This document shows positions 1 through 12,114 of a DNA stretch of 64,000 bases, piece by piece. Position numbers and translations under genes: made by a program. The stretch is from Enoplosus armatus (Eukaryota; Chordata; Actinopteri; Centrarchiformes; Enoplosidae): contig NC_092190.1 in assembly GCF_043641665.1 (NCBI RefSeq), positions 8,694,548 through 8,758,547 of the forward strand. The letters run 5' to 3'. The notes below the pieces were generated by a model. The model worked only from the letters and a program-made list of their open reading frames with translations, ran no database searches and had not been told where the DNA came from. Numbering within the stretch: position 1 is the first letter of the stretch; each line of letters starts with the position of its first letter.

Positions 1-34
1 ATACAAAGCAGAACATCCTGTAAATCTCCGTGGT

Positions 35-58
35 GTAACACACACACACACACACACA
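35..58. repeat. (CA)n microsatellite
   Basis: About 12 CA units are seen directly in the sequence. This is a common short tandem repeat in fish genomes. Confidence 0.9.
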
Positions 59-1321
59 AATCAAATGCTTTTCTTGCTCTAAAACAAAACACACCCAAAG
101 CTATCTACTTCATGTAGTATTTTTTAACACGGCCAAGAACAGTTACACACAATCTAATATTTATTACCTTCACAAGAAACAAGTGCTGAATAGTATGTAG
201 GTTTCGATTTGAGCCATGATTATGGATCTGTGTGGGTATGTGTGATGATTGTCATGTCTCAGCTGGCTCTCTTCTCTGTTACAGCTAAACCAAAGGTTTG
301 TTTTATTATATGATCTATGATCTGACCTCTGGTATCTGCCTCTCAGGAATTTAGTCTCAGAAGAGTGGTAAATCACAGAAAAAGTTCAACTAAATGTACT
401 TCTGTCGACGAGAGCCTTCATTTTCCAGTCTGCTCTATTCGTCATTCATTGTATTATGTGGTATAGTCCCCCAACATATACTGGGACACTCTGACATTCA
501 TGTGTTTGAGTCAAGCCAATCACGTCTGGCAGAGTGTGATAGGAGCTCCTGGTGATGTCGCACAGGAGATGCTAATCAGAGACATGAGGTTATGTAAATA
601 ACCCAAAGCTTTTAAGCTTTCACAAGAACCAAACGAGGAAACCTTTTTCTCACCTTGCCTTTACAGCATATTGCAGCTTATGTAGTGTGGATACTGTTGA
701 CGGCCAAAACTAATTTAGGCTGCCAAACTTTAGCTTAAATAACTAGGCTATTTGACCCCACTATTCCTATTAACATTAAAGCTGCCTCCCTCCCTCTTTG
801 CTTTTTACTTACAGACCTAATTCTTATCTTTGCATCTTTCTTTTCTAAATCCCCCAACAGCAGCAATCATATGTATGATATTTATTAATACTGCTCTTGT
901 CTTTCATTCTCCATCAACCACCAACAGAAGACTCTGATGCAATACATGTGGAATCTAGCATCTGATATCGGACGAGAAGAGGGGTTAAATGTGTTTGTGT
1001 GAAAAGTGCATGTCTGTCCAAAAAGAGTGCACACAAAATCAGCGGTAAGTGGTAGAATTTCACATCTTCATTATTCAATGAGCGATCTTCTGTCAAGGAC
1101 GTCTTGCTGAACAAAAATAACTTCTAGAGGACACACCTTACATCATGACAAAACAATGTAGACCATATTTCATTACATCACTGACCGCCAAATGGTTGTT
1201 GTTTTGCTTTCCACGACTATGGTTACCGTTTGATTAATAGACCTTCGTTACTATAATGTAGGAAAGACCACCTACAAGAATTAAGCCATACAGAACAAAT
1301 AACCAAATACAATTGGAAAAG

Positions 1322-1347
1322 GTGGCTGGGAACGCCTTTTATTCCCT
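1322..1347 (+). repeat. Left arm of a perfect 26-bp inverted repeat
   Basis: The segment starts gtggctgggaacgcc and ends attccct. Its exact reverse complement occurs at 4387-4412, and the matching stops abruptly on both sides. It could be terminal repeats of a roughly 3.1-kb element or two copies of a short element in opposite orientation. No target-site duplication is visible. Confidence 0.7.
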
Positions 1348-2104
1348 TAAAAAACAGATCACATTAAGACGATCTAATTTCAGCAGTCTAGTTTTTATTA
1401 ATAAAACTCATATTTCTTAATATTCATAGAGTTGCCAAGTTTTTCATATGTGTCAGCTAAATCCCAGCACAGTACTGCATTACCTCACACTGTTAAAACT
1501 GTTTGGCTCCCCCTCACTATTTTATTTAAGTTCATCAACCAACACCTCCATAATCTAGACTCCAAAGATCACTCGAACACTGACAGCTATATGGCAGCAT
1601 ACTGTTAACCGATGACCCTGAAGTGTGCTCTTCCTTCACAGATCTTGTGAGCAGGAAAATATCTGATTTTAAGTGGAGCCAGAGGTTCAGATCACAGATG
1701 AAGCTTTCAAAAGGAAAATATATCACAAGAAGACATTTGTACTCTTTCATCAACCCCAAACCCAACATTCAGTCGTCTTGAAAGCCTTGAGCACTTTAAG
1801 CAGCACAGACGGCAGGAACACTGCCGCATCTGGCCCTTAAAACTTATCAATGGCAATAAAAGGGGAATGGGAGCCATACTCAAATATTTAACACCTTCTG
1901 TCTGGCACGTTAAAAAAAACACACTCAAAATAATGAAAGGGAATGATGTTTAAAGGCAGAAAATGACTGTTTATAAATCTTCCTTGCTATATGTAGGACT
2001 TGCACAGTTAAAAACAAAACCTCCAAGAGCTTTCTGTAGTTTCTCTGGTAACATAAACTAATGACAGGTGGATATAAAGTGGATACGAATGAATAGCTAG
2101 AGCG

Positions 2105-2651
2105 GGGGTCTCACACTTAAATTACCTGGGGGCCACGGGCCAGGTTGTTTGCTTATGGGGGGTGCTCTTCCTGAGGTTTTTTTGGGGTGAGATTTTCCTC
2201 ATCCGAATTGAGGGTCTAAGCCCACTTTGACTGATCCAATCACATCTAAAAGGACTGTATTTAAATCCCTCTTGCAACTAGTCTGTCACATTACAGAGAT
2301 TTAAGACGCTGTAACTTCAGTTTCACTGTGATTTTAAGATGAATTATTGTAAAACATCAGCTTTCTCCTTACAGATGAGGTTGGAAGCAGCAACATCAAT
2401 GTCAAACCTGTCTGCCTCCAGGTCAGCCTTTTCTTTTAGGTTTAGAAAGACATATTAGTGTCAGTTGTGCCAAGGTAAATGTGAAACAAAAAGCCAATTT
2501 TTATGCTCTGATTTTGGAGCCTTAAGGGACATTTAAATGATTACTCTAAAATAAAAAGCCTGGGGGAAAAAATCAAAAATGCAGATTGGAGTCATGATGA
2601 AAATGTAGTGAAAAGATCTTGTGGGCCAGTGGTTTAAGACACCTGAGCTAC
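2105..2651. mobile_element. Decayed non-autonomous hAT-like DNA transposon relic
   Basis: The left end reads 'gggggtctcacacttaaa' followed by 'ctgggggccacgggcc'. The right end reads 'gtgggccagtggtttaagac', a rough inverted counterpart of the 'ggtctcaaactt...gggccac' ends of a common vertebrate hAT-derived family. Between them there is no coding potential. The element is divergent, so boundaries are approximate. Assignment to hAT is from the look of the ends, not from a database search. Confidence 0.45.
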
Positions 2652-4386
2652 CGACAACAAAAAGAAAAACATACAGGCAGGCCCACTCAGTGCTTTACTG
2701 ATAGTTCCATATACAGGTGATGAACCTCAACTTGGGTTTACCAGTTTTAAAATATCAAGGAACTGGTGTGATGATTCAATAGTCCCAGCCCATGATCATA
2801 CTTTACCTCACTTTACTGTTAAGGTACCACCTGTGTAGACCAGTTTTTGGTTGGGAGGGAGTCCAGTGAGTGAGATTATTTTTTGGAAGTGTTAATGGTT
2901 TATTCCAAGGGCAGCCTGTGCCCTTTTAAGTTGACAGGGGCAGGCAGGAGGGATGCAGGCATGCTGCCCTGGGCGTTGTTCAGATAAATAAACAGATGTG
3001 ACCAGCCACATGTGTGACTGCCAACCTGCCTGCCAGAGGACAGTCCTCAGTGGGGGTAACCCTGGAAACCATTATTAAGGCTGACACTGGCTCTTAGCCA
3101 GAACTTAAGTTTAAGTTATTTTCACATGCCTGGCATCGTGTGGGAGTGTGCTTAGACATCAGTATGTATGTGTGCTTGTCTAGACACTGTGGCCACAAAA
3201 AAAGAAAAGAAAAAAAGAACACACTCTTGACTAATGTCGTCTGTGTGTGTGCGAGAGAGATTTGTGTGGTGTTCAGACCTCATCACCATTAGTCAACTGA
3301 AGGCCAAGGGCACAGACGCACATCTTGGCTTGACTGCTCACCTTAACAGCACCATGAGCTGGGCAGAGAAAAGAAATATGTATATACACACTCATGTCCA
3401 AAGAAAACAGGCCCCAGGCCACCACAGAAAATAAGTGCCAAAGATCACCAACTCACATCAGCTCCACTGCATGCAGTCATCTTGATCTGTACCAAACGCT
3501 GGGCTAAACCTATTCAAGCTGACTGATGAAGGCTCTCTTTAGTCCAGAACTTCTGCCATTTTCTTCAAAGAATACCAAAATAATAGAAGATATGATCATT
3601 TTGAGTTCCTGTAGTAAATTCTGTTGTATTGTATTGTATGCAGGGAGAGGCCCTGTATGTTGTGGGGACTCAGTTTTGTGAATATGATTCCCGAGTACAG
3701 CAAGTCTAGATAGTTTAAAAGTGACTTAATGAAAACTCCACAGCAAGAGCTTCCATCATCCCTTCCTGTCACTGAAAACAAGTGGAGTAAAGGAACGCAG
3801 GGACAGCTTCATCCGTCTTCCTGATAGATACAGAGAGGGTATCAAGAGGAAGGGAGGGAGGTTGAGATCGTCACTCTTTTTTTCCACACAGAGGCCAAAA
3901 GAAAATACTTCTATGCAAACACCATTGATTAAGTAAGCCAACACTCTCACAAGGATTCAATGTCTGAAGGATATTATTGGCTACAGTCTGAACCAGCTAA
4001 AGGGCTTGATTTCTGTTGGGTGTGTTTTTCTTGCACAATGTTTGTCCCTTATGTACCAGTGTTCATCTTGTTAAGGGAGACTCAAGGTTGCTCTCAGGCC
4101 TGACAACAAGCAGATGCCGCCTGTCTGTATGTATCCTTGTGTAAGACAAAGAATGACAGAGAGGGGAGAGAGAAAGAGTCTCACTGCTTTCCTGTTCAGT
4201 AACAGAATTTCTAACAACACCAGTAAAAGGTCTGAGGAGGTCTTAATCACAGTCTTAAAACAACTGCAGTGATACAGACCTCTAGATGTTTTTAAGTATT
4301 TCACTAAATTGTTTTTCCCAATTTCCACAAAATGGGAAACACAAGGGCCCTTTAGTTACTTATCTAAAGAAACTTGACCAACAACT

Positions 4387-4412
4387 AGGGAATAAAAGGC
4401 GTTCCCAGCCAC
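4387..4412 (-). repeat. Right arm of a perfect 26-bp inverted repeat
   Basis: This is the exact reverse complement of 1322-1347, 26 of 26 bases. Just outside the arm the sequence continues 'tgtgagaac', so reading from the other strand the end is CACAGTGGCTGGGAACGCC. That resembles a hAT-type CAGTGG terminus, but the left arm lacks the matching CA. Confidence 0.7.
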
Positions 4413-4554
4413 TGTGAGAACTTAGACTAGAGAAGCAGAGCTGAAGAGCAGAGGGATTACATCATCTTTCACTAATATGAACCTGCTTGCTTTCTGTCTC
4501 TAAATATGGGATCAGAACACCAAGTCAGAGAAAGCTGGCTAGCTAACACTCACA

Positions 4555-4556
<2 letters not shown>

Positions 4557-4616
<60 letters not shown>
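4557..4616. repeat. (CA)30 microsatellite
   Basis: This is an uninterrupted CA tract of about 60 bases, preceded by the short impure run 'cactcacactca'. Its length makes it likely to be polymorphic. Confidence 0.95.
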
Positions 4617-4617
<1 letters not shown>

Positions 4618-5021
4618 CGAGCTCCCTCTCATGTGGTCAGTAATCAAGGTCCTACTTTCCGGCAACCTTTAATCCTTTTGTCTGCCACGCTGACCGTGAT
4701 TGCTGTAAATGTGCTAAGAGTAAGACTATGAGATGACATAAGCCTCACACAAAGTAATGCCAGGCGCAGTCCTATCTGTTTCAGTAACACAAACTGTTAT
4801 GACAAGAGGCCTTCTGATTTTGGATTAGCCTATAAAGGCTTACATATAATCTGCATCAGCCGGTCGCTTATTAAAGCCACAAAATAACCACTTGGTCTGT
4901 CAAATGTATGACCTTGTTCAACCTCTTTGATCGGAAGCACGCATTTCTCTTTGTCACCATGTTCAGCTGCCACCTCCAATCATTTCTCATTGTCCAGTTC
5001 CTCCTAGGTGGACTTTAAGCC

Positions 5022-5225
5022 ATGCACCCACTTGGTAAAAGTGGCAAAATGGTTTCTTGGAATAAAGATGACCTAAAGAAACACAACCCAGAGCCCCCAA
5101 AAGTCACAATTCAGAGGGCCAACATGCGAGACAAGAGAGAGAGGTGGGAGGGCAGACACACAAGAGATGACCTATCCCGTGATGACTTGTTGTTTCTGCT
5201 CAGTATTCTGGAGGGAGAACTACAG
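5022..5225 (+). CDS. filip1l: FILIP1L coding exon 1 (residues 1-68)
   Basis: The ATG at 5022 has G at -3 and an in-frame TAA at 5016-5018, so this is the start for transcripts using the acceptor at 5006-5007 (ttcctcctag). The exon encodes a basic, poorly conserved leader and then RDDLSRDDLLFLLSILEGEL, the best-conserved N-terminal block of the family. It ends CTACAG with donor GTAGGA at 5226, phase 0. The leader differs from the mammalian one, as expected for this variable segment. Confidence 0.9.
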
Positions 5226-8200
5226 GTAGGATGATTTGTTCACATCCCGCATACAAATTCATTCTGCAGTTGAATCAAGCTCATGTGAATACTGAAGTTA
5301 AAGCCAGCATTCTGCTGCAATGTTTGTCACACTAGGCCAGAGATGAGGTAATCGCTGTGTTGAAATCAGAGAAGACAGATTCGGCTCTGCTGGGGGCCCA
5401 ATATGGTTTCACCGAAATGGAGAAGGTTCTCTGTGCCCTGCAGAGAGACTCCATCCGGGACCAGCAGTACCACCTGCAGGATGTGTACAAAAAACCGATT
5501 GCCGAGGTAACAACAGCCTATTGTAAGAAACTAGACACCATATGGAGCGGACAATCAAATTTAATGAGGTGAATGCATTACTGTCTGACAAAAGAGCATC
5601 TATTACTGCTGCATCATTGCACAAATTTGTTATTTTTGCACTACAGGTGTTGCATGTGCTGGATCCATTCTTCTGCAATGATAAATCTGTAAATTGAAGG
5701 GTTGTTTTTTCCCCGATTTGTACTGTTTTATTTCTTCACAAGAAAAAGTTTGCGATGAAAACTTTTAGCAGCAAGGTCTGTGGATTATTCTAAGTAACCA
5801 GTACATTGTTTCAATAAAATCCCATTACTGCGGAGCAAAAACCTAAATCTTAGAAGCTCATAAAAAAACAATATATCCCAAACTATCTGGATGGCTACAT
5901 ACTCATAAGTAGGAAAATGCATCTAATTATAATTTGGCTGAAATTATCCTTTAAAATTGATGTCCAGCAGCAAAAAAGACTGCACAGATGTGTACAACAA
6001 CAAGAGCTTCACTTCCCAAATTTACATAATATGTCAGCACTGCTTCCTCACACTGGTCAAACCTTCCACAAGTCATGGTGCACCGACATCTTCTTCACAG
6101 CCCCCTGTATTGTTTTTCCTCCCCCCCCCCCATCAGCTAAACCACTTGGTGGAGGCCCAGAAGCGCTCATCCAAGCGGATGCTGGAGCAGCTCGTGGAGG
6201 TGTCCAGCTCTCACAGCAGCGCCCTACACAGGCTAGAGGAGCAAGAGAGGAACCACAGGGCTTTTATCCATAAGAGCAACTTCCTTACCACTCTACTGGA
6301 GCAGGACAGAGAGAGGTTGGTGCACCAAACCCCAGAGGTTCAGATGAATGCCTAAGCAAAGACAACATGGATATTTTACAGTTCCCACTAAATTGGTAGC
6401 CTGCGTTGAAGCTAGACTTACAGAAATACCCATGACTTTCGGTATCCCTCCTGATGTAGAAGAGATGAGGATTTACAGCTAGCGTAGAAGAGACTAAGGG
6501 ATTAAAGTATTTCAGCACACTGGACAAAGCCAGATCTGAGCTCTGTGATGTACACTTGTGCAGGCTTAGATTCTGTTAGTCTATGTTGGTCTGTAATGCT
6601 CTTCACGGCTGAGTGAGACAGCAAAAGGAGCTGTTGGCTGCTGCATTTCTACCACCCTAGTGTATGTGACCTCAAGACTGTACTTAGAGTTACTCCACTC
6701 AGACACAGTCCATTACATCCTGGACTTGGTTAGACCTTGCGGTCAGCCTGGCTCTGTTCACTCTCTCTTGTAAACACATAAACATGCACTCACATGCAAT
6801 TACATGTACAGTCTAAATTGGCACCCTCCTGCCCAATTCAACAATACCGCACAGCACAGGATGAAGCCTTCTTCTAAACTAAGTAAATGGGCTGAGGGTT
6901 TGTGGGTAGGTAGAAAGATTCCCTTCCCAAATAGAGAGCACATTCAGATGTGGCCTATGGGTATAGCTGGGTCTAACATGAAGGTGGTCACTGGTTCTCC
7001 TATGCAATTTGAGGCCCGAAACGGGGCTGTTGTGTTGAAGTCCCCGGTTGTCTCGGCTCATGTACCATGAGTCCACTCTGTAATCTAGCTGTGTAGAGAC
7101 TGGACCCGCACTGGGCTTGCAGCCTTGGGAGGAGACTAGTTGTCTGCATCTGTGTGCCAAAGTGAAAACGCTTTACTGGTCCACCACAGGCACACACGCA
7201 ATTAAAGACCAAAAATAGTCATGCCAGTAGAGTGATTAAGTTTACTAGGATTTCGTCTATTGAAATACAATGTAGAAACCCTAAACATGCACACATAAAG
7301 GCTTTGTGGTTCATCTTGGCCTAATGATGATTAATACATGAGTAGGCAGCATGTCTGTGGTGTAGTGTGAACCCTGTGTGGCTCATACATTCCTGACTGC
7401 TTGAACATGGAGGGTTTTCATCTCCCTGCCTGCCATCCTTCATGAATTCCCTTTATGAACATGCATCTAAAACATCAAACTTATCACATATACCCAAGTA
7501 TGGGCTGACAACATGATGAAATTGTGACATTGCAATGTTAGGTTGGACTGTCAGGGATATCAACAGGTTTTGTTTGTCTCAGCCCAAAGTAACTTTATAT
7601 TACTAAACCTATACCCTATTCCCTTTGGTGGTGCCTTATGCTGAAACGGTTAGCCAATTCATCGATTAGTTGATCGTCAGAACATTAAATCTGAAACGAT
7701 TTTGGAAAATAAATCTTTTACGACATTACATACTCTTGGATCCTCAATTTGGAAGCTTTGTTGCTTTTCATTGTCTTATGTGGTAGTAATTTTCTGACAT
7801 TTTATAGACAGATCAGTTAATTGGGAAAATATTTGTCAGATTAATCCATAATGACAATAATTGTTAGTTTCAACTTTCTCTAATCCCTCAAAACCCAATA
7901 AATGACTCCTCATTGTACATTCACAATCAATCCACGCAGCAATGCTCTTTAGTGTGTGTATATTTCTTTTTGTTCTAAGGCACACTTGAAAAGGCGTTTA
8001 TATTCCCTTTCTTTGTGTTCCCAACAGCTTCTTTGAGCTTGGCACAGATAGGTGTATCGCCATGTGCCTTCTGTTGTTTACCCTGTGGATAAATGCAAGC
8101 ATTGACTCAGCTCAAACCTGTCTCTTTCATCTCCCTCTCCATCCTGTCCTTCTTACATCTTGCTCTGCAGTAGCCTAAATATTTAACTGAAAGAATTTCC

Positions 8201-10827
8201 ACTCCTACTCCAAATCCTCTTCAACTATCTTTCAATCTATGTCCCCGTTTCTTTTCAAAGCGTATGCTCTGAGCCAAGAGAGCCACTCAGCCTGGCTTAA
8301 AATCAGCACCCGTCTCTCTTTTCCATTTCCCTGAAAAAGTAGCTCCACAAGGTGCCATGTGCAGAACAGATGACCTGTTTTAGCTGTGAACTATATTGTA
8401 AATTCCAGTCACGGCATATAATCACTTTATGCCATAGTATGATCCCAGTTGCGTGTCAAAGGATGATTACATCTGCACATCACAATGCACCAATGTGGTT
8501 GTTCCAACCTCAGCTATCAGAACATACTCTAGGTCTGTGTGTGTTTCCTATGGTCTGCCACTGAACTGACAGCATATCAGCATTAACCACACACACATGT
8601 TCAACACACAAAAGACATTTATGCTCTCATCTGTTCACTTGAGTTCTGAATCACAAGTTTTCACAAGCTCTTCCCTACACCCGCAAACCACTTTTAAACT
8701 TCATCATGTTTTCACTCTCCAACTGATATGGCCTTCTCATCGATACATCATCAAAAAGTGCAACAGATGTAGGAGAGGAATGCAGACAATCTAGAAAACA
8801 TTATTTAAAAAGACTAAGAGTCTACAGCGATATCAATCTAGCATGGCTAACAAGCTGGCTTCATTAAACATGGGGGAGGACACAGTTTGTAGACTTTGCT
8901 CGATGAGAAAGGACCAAGTAAACTTGGCTGTGCTGTAGCGGAAACCCACAGCTGTTCTGTCCATCCCTCACACTCAAACACATCCACCATCTGCCGGCTC
9001 AGCCAATAAAATGTCACAAGAAGATGTGCATAAATTACCATAGGAGTCTGGCAGTGCATCATTTCAGAGCAGAACTGTTCTGATCGCAAGCTGTTGGGCC
9101 CATTTATTAGCCATACCAAGCATACAAGGTGTCAGTTTAGTCATTCCTTCAATTTTATTAAAGTTGCTGATGAATGGAAAGAAGAAAGCCAGGACAGACT
9201 GCCTGTACAGCTGCTTTTCTTTTTGCATCTTCAATATGCCTTTTCTATGACCCTAAACAGCAGTGCTTAGTACAAATGAACGATCTATCAAAGCCAGCAG
9301 CTAAAAAAACCCCTCAATATCTCTAAATTACACCCCTGGATGAAAATAGGAGCTATAACAACAGAAGAGAGAGTGCTCCTCTCATATAAGAGGCATATTA
9401 CATATCGGCAATGTTTGAGGGTTTTCTTGGAAATGCCTTTGAGGGATCGGATCATGCTTGTAATTGAGGACAAGCGGTGCAGTTCCAGCTCCAAGAGGAG
9501 GCTCTAAGGGAAACAGGACCTCATGAACTCTGGTTTGGGAGTTGGTCTGTGGATAGGAAATGCAAGGATTCCTCTCTCACATTCCACAACCAGAGAAATA
9601 TCTCATCTTACTGAGACCTTTTCTTACAAAAGAGTCTTTAAGGTCAAGGCAGAATAATCAGGCGGATTGATTTATTAAAATATCTACCCTCATATGATCT
9701 GCCGCTAACTACCGGGGCCCACAGCTGATAATCAATTTGCAAGTGCTTAGGGTGAAGAGTGGCAAGACCAATTTCCTAATATGTAAGGTGTAGCATGGCT
9801 AACATGGTCTCTCTCCATTTAACACTGTTACTTACTGTTACTTATATATTCCAATTACCTGTATCACAGATTTTCTTGGATTCTTTCCTATAATAGTTGT
9901 GGCAGGGAGATTTGGACAGGTTTTAAATAGCCTCACTTCATTTCCAGCACAAACAAAACAGCCCACTAAAGTTAAAGAGCTTTTTACAACCAACAGCAGA
10001 ATTGTAGAAATGTGGTTCACCTTCAACATTTAGCTGAAATAAACACAGAAAAGCAATGCAACTCTTACATTTTCACCATCTACTCACTGTGTGTGTTTCT
10101 AGTATTTTGAGCCTAAATGGGTTGTTTTTGACAGCTGGCGCACCTTGAGTAACCCAATGGGTTATATATAGCCAATAATGGTCCATCAGAAAATGTGAAA
10201 AACCGAATCAGCTTGGGACATTACCAGTGTTGACTAAAAGCTGTGTTATACCAACATGTACATTAGCTAAAACTAATACAGCCTAATACAACAGATCCTA
10301 CATTAACATCAGTGAGGGTAGACTAACTATCATCTGAGTATCGCATTAAAATTCAACAGGACCACAAACTACAGCCTGAACACCTCTCTAAAACAGTTTC
10401 AACAAAACATCATTACCAAAGACAGGCTTACCATAAATAACAGCTAAGTGCATTCAACATCAAATAATCGCCATTACAAACCAAAAACAAGTCAAGATGA
10501 AATGTTATCAACCACAGTGATCTTCGACTTTGAGACAGGCACCCACTGTTGTAATCAACCAATTAAGGGATTAAACAGAATGACAACAAGGCGCAGACGA
10601 CAGGCTTTACATCATTAACTTACGTAACTGGAGTAAGTCTGTAACTCTATATATCAAGGCCGCATGGTCTCTGGAATCCACATGTTAGACTACAACACAG
10701 TTAATTTGGGGTAGGCTACATGCTTTAGACCTACTTTCTACTACTTTTGACAACATAGTTGGCGTCACAAACTGATACAAAAAAACAAAGTGGTACCTGA
10801 TCAAGCGATGTGGTAAGAGATGGCAGA

Positions 10828-10880
<53 letters not shown>

Positions 10881-11630
10881 TAAAATGCTTAGAAACTATT
10901 CTCCTATAAAATGTTAGAACATAGCTGCTGAATCCAGAGCTGACAGAAACTTTCAATAACCATGGCGATGTTGTTTGCACATGTGTGCTTATTCCTCATG
11001 TCTGACATATATCTGGATGGTTAAATCACTTTAGCCCTTCTTACAGCATACAGCAATTAATGTGGTCTGTGCTTTCTGTGGCAAAAATCTTCAGTGTGAA
11101 AATGCTTGAGAACATAAATGTCTAAAAAGTGAAGTTTAAGTGTGTCTTTTAGGCTGTTTTGTGAATTCTTGTGTGATGACAACATGACACAGGGGAAATA
11201 GTTCTCCTTTAATTGGTGACTAGATGGGTTTACTTGACAGAAAGAAATACCACCAGAGGTATATTTCCCCAGTGAAAGCTGGACCTAGGAGCCATAATGC
11301 TAGTAAGTGCTCCCGGAGGGGAACATGCGTCATACACATACCTATATGTTTGTTTTCTCCTGCAGCATTGGTAATACTATCATCTAGCAAGCTAAAATAT
11401 CATTTATTTTTCCATTAGGATTTTTGTCATTCTTATTGTGACAGACGAGACGAGCAGTGAGAATAATGAGAGTATAATCTGTCATCCCTCCCTGCTCCAC
11501 TGAGCACATAGATTTGACTTGAGTAATACCATAGGAGAATACAGGAATACAGAAGAAATTAATGATGGCAAGAGAAGGGTAAAAAATTGCAATTCGTACC
11601 TAAAAGAAAGAAGGTGAGGAACAAAATGAC

Positions 11631-11678
<48 letters not shown>

Positions 11679-11963
11679 GGATGTAATTGAGGGCTGATGA
11701 ACTGATGATGTCATCTCACAGTCAGGTTATCAGGCCCCAGGCAAAGCAGTTACAACTCACAAAACATGTCTCTTTTCATGAAACATATGGGAACACCACA
11801 CACACACACAAACTGTATGCATCTAGATGAGCTACAGTTCCTAGCACATGCCAAGTTAGGCCTAGCAGGTATGTAGCATGGTTAATGTGTTTGCTCAGGC
11901 TAATCCTGCAAACAGAGAGTGTTAGCCTTTCTAGTTTGAATTGTGATTGAAGCTTTAGTTGTC

Positions 11964-11997
<34 letters not shown>

Positions 11998-12079
11998 CCT
12001 TCCCATTAGCCTCTTTGGCATGGCTACACAATGACCTCATCTGGAATGGGCTGAACTCCAGTAAAAAAACACACACACA

Positions 12080-12114
<35 letters not shown>

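Larger units (their letters stand above)
1..5007. other. Upstream / 5' intronic sequence of FILIP1L, no recognised coding exon
   Basis: Both strands were read for splice-bounded coding segments and none was convincing; the open frames here are short and look like nothing I know. Because the first coding exon of FILIP1L begins at a splice acceptor (AG at 5006-5007), at least one untranslated exon should lie here or further left, but I could not place it. Later exons of CMSS1 (- strand) could also lie here, but none was recognised. The stretch holds a hAT-like relic (2105-2651), a long CA repeat (4557-4616) and a 26-bp inverted repeat (1322-1347 with 4387-4412). A GC-richer block near 2930-3110 contains E-box-like CAGATGTG and CACATGTG and might be regulatory. 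Confidence 0.6.

Noticed and set aside
5917..6355. Two overlapping + strand open frames of 118 and 132 residues
   Set aside because: They run through intron sequence and the poly(C) tract into FILIP1L exon 3; only 6137-6315 is coding.
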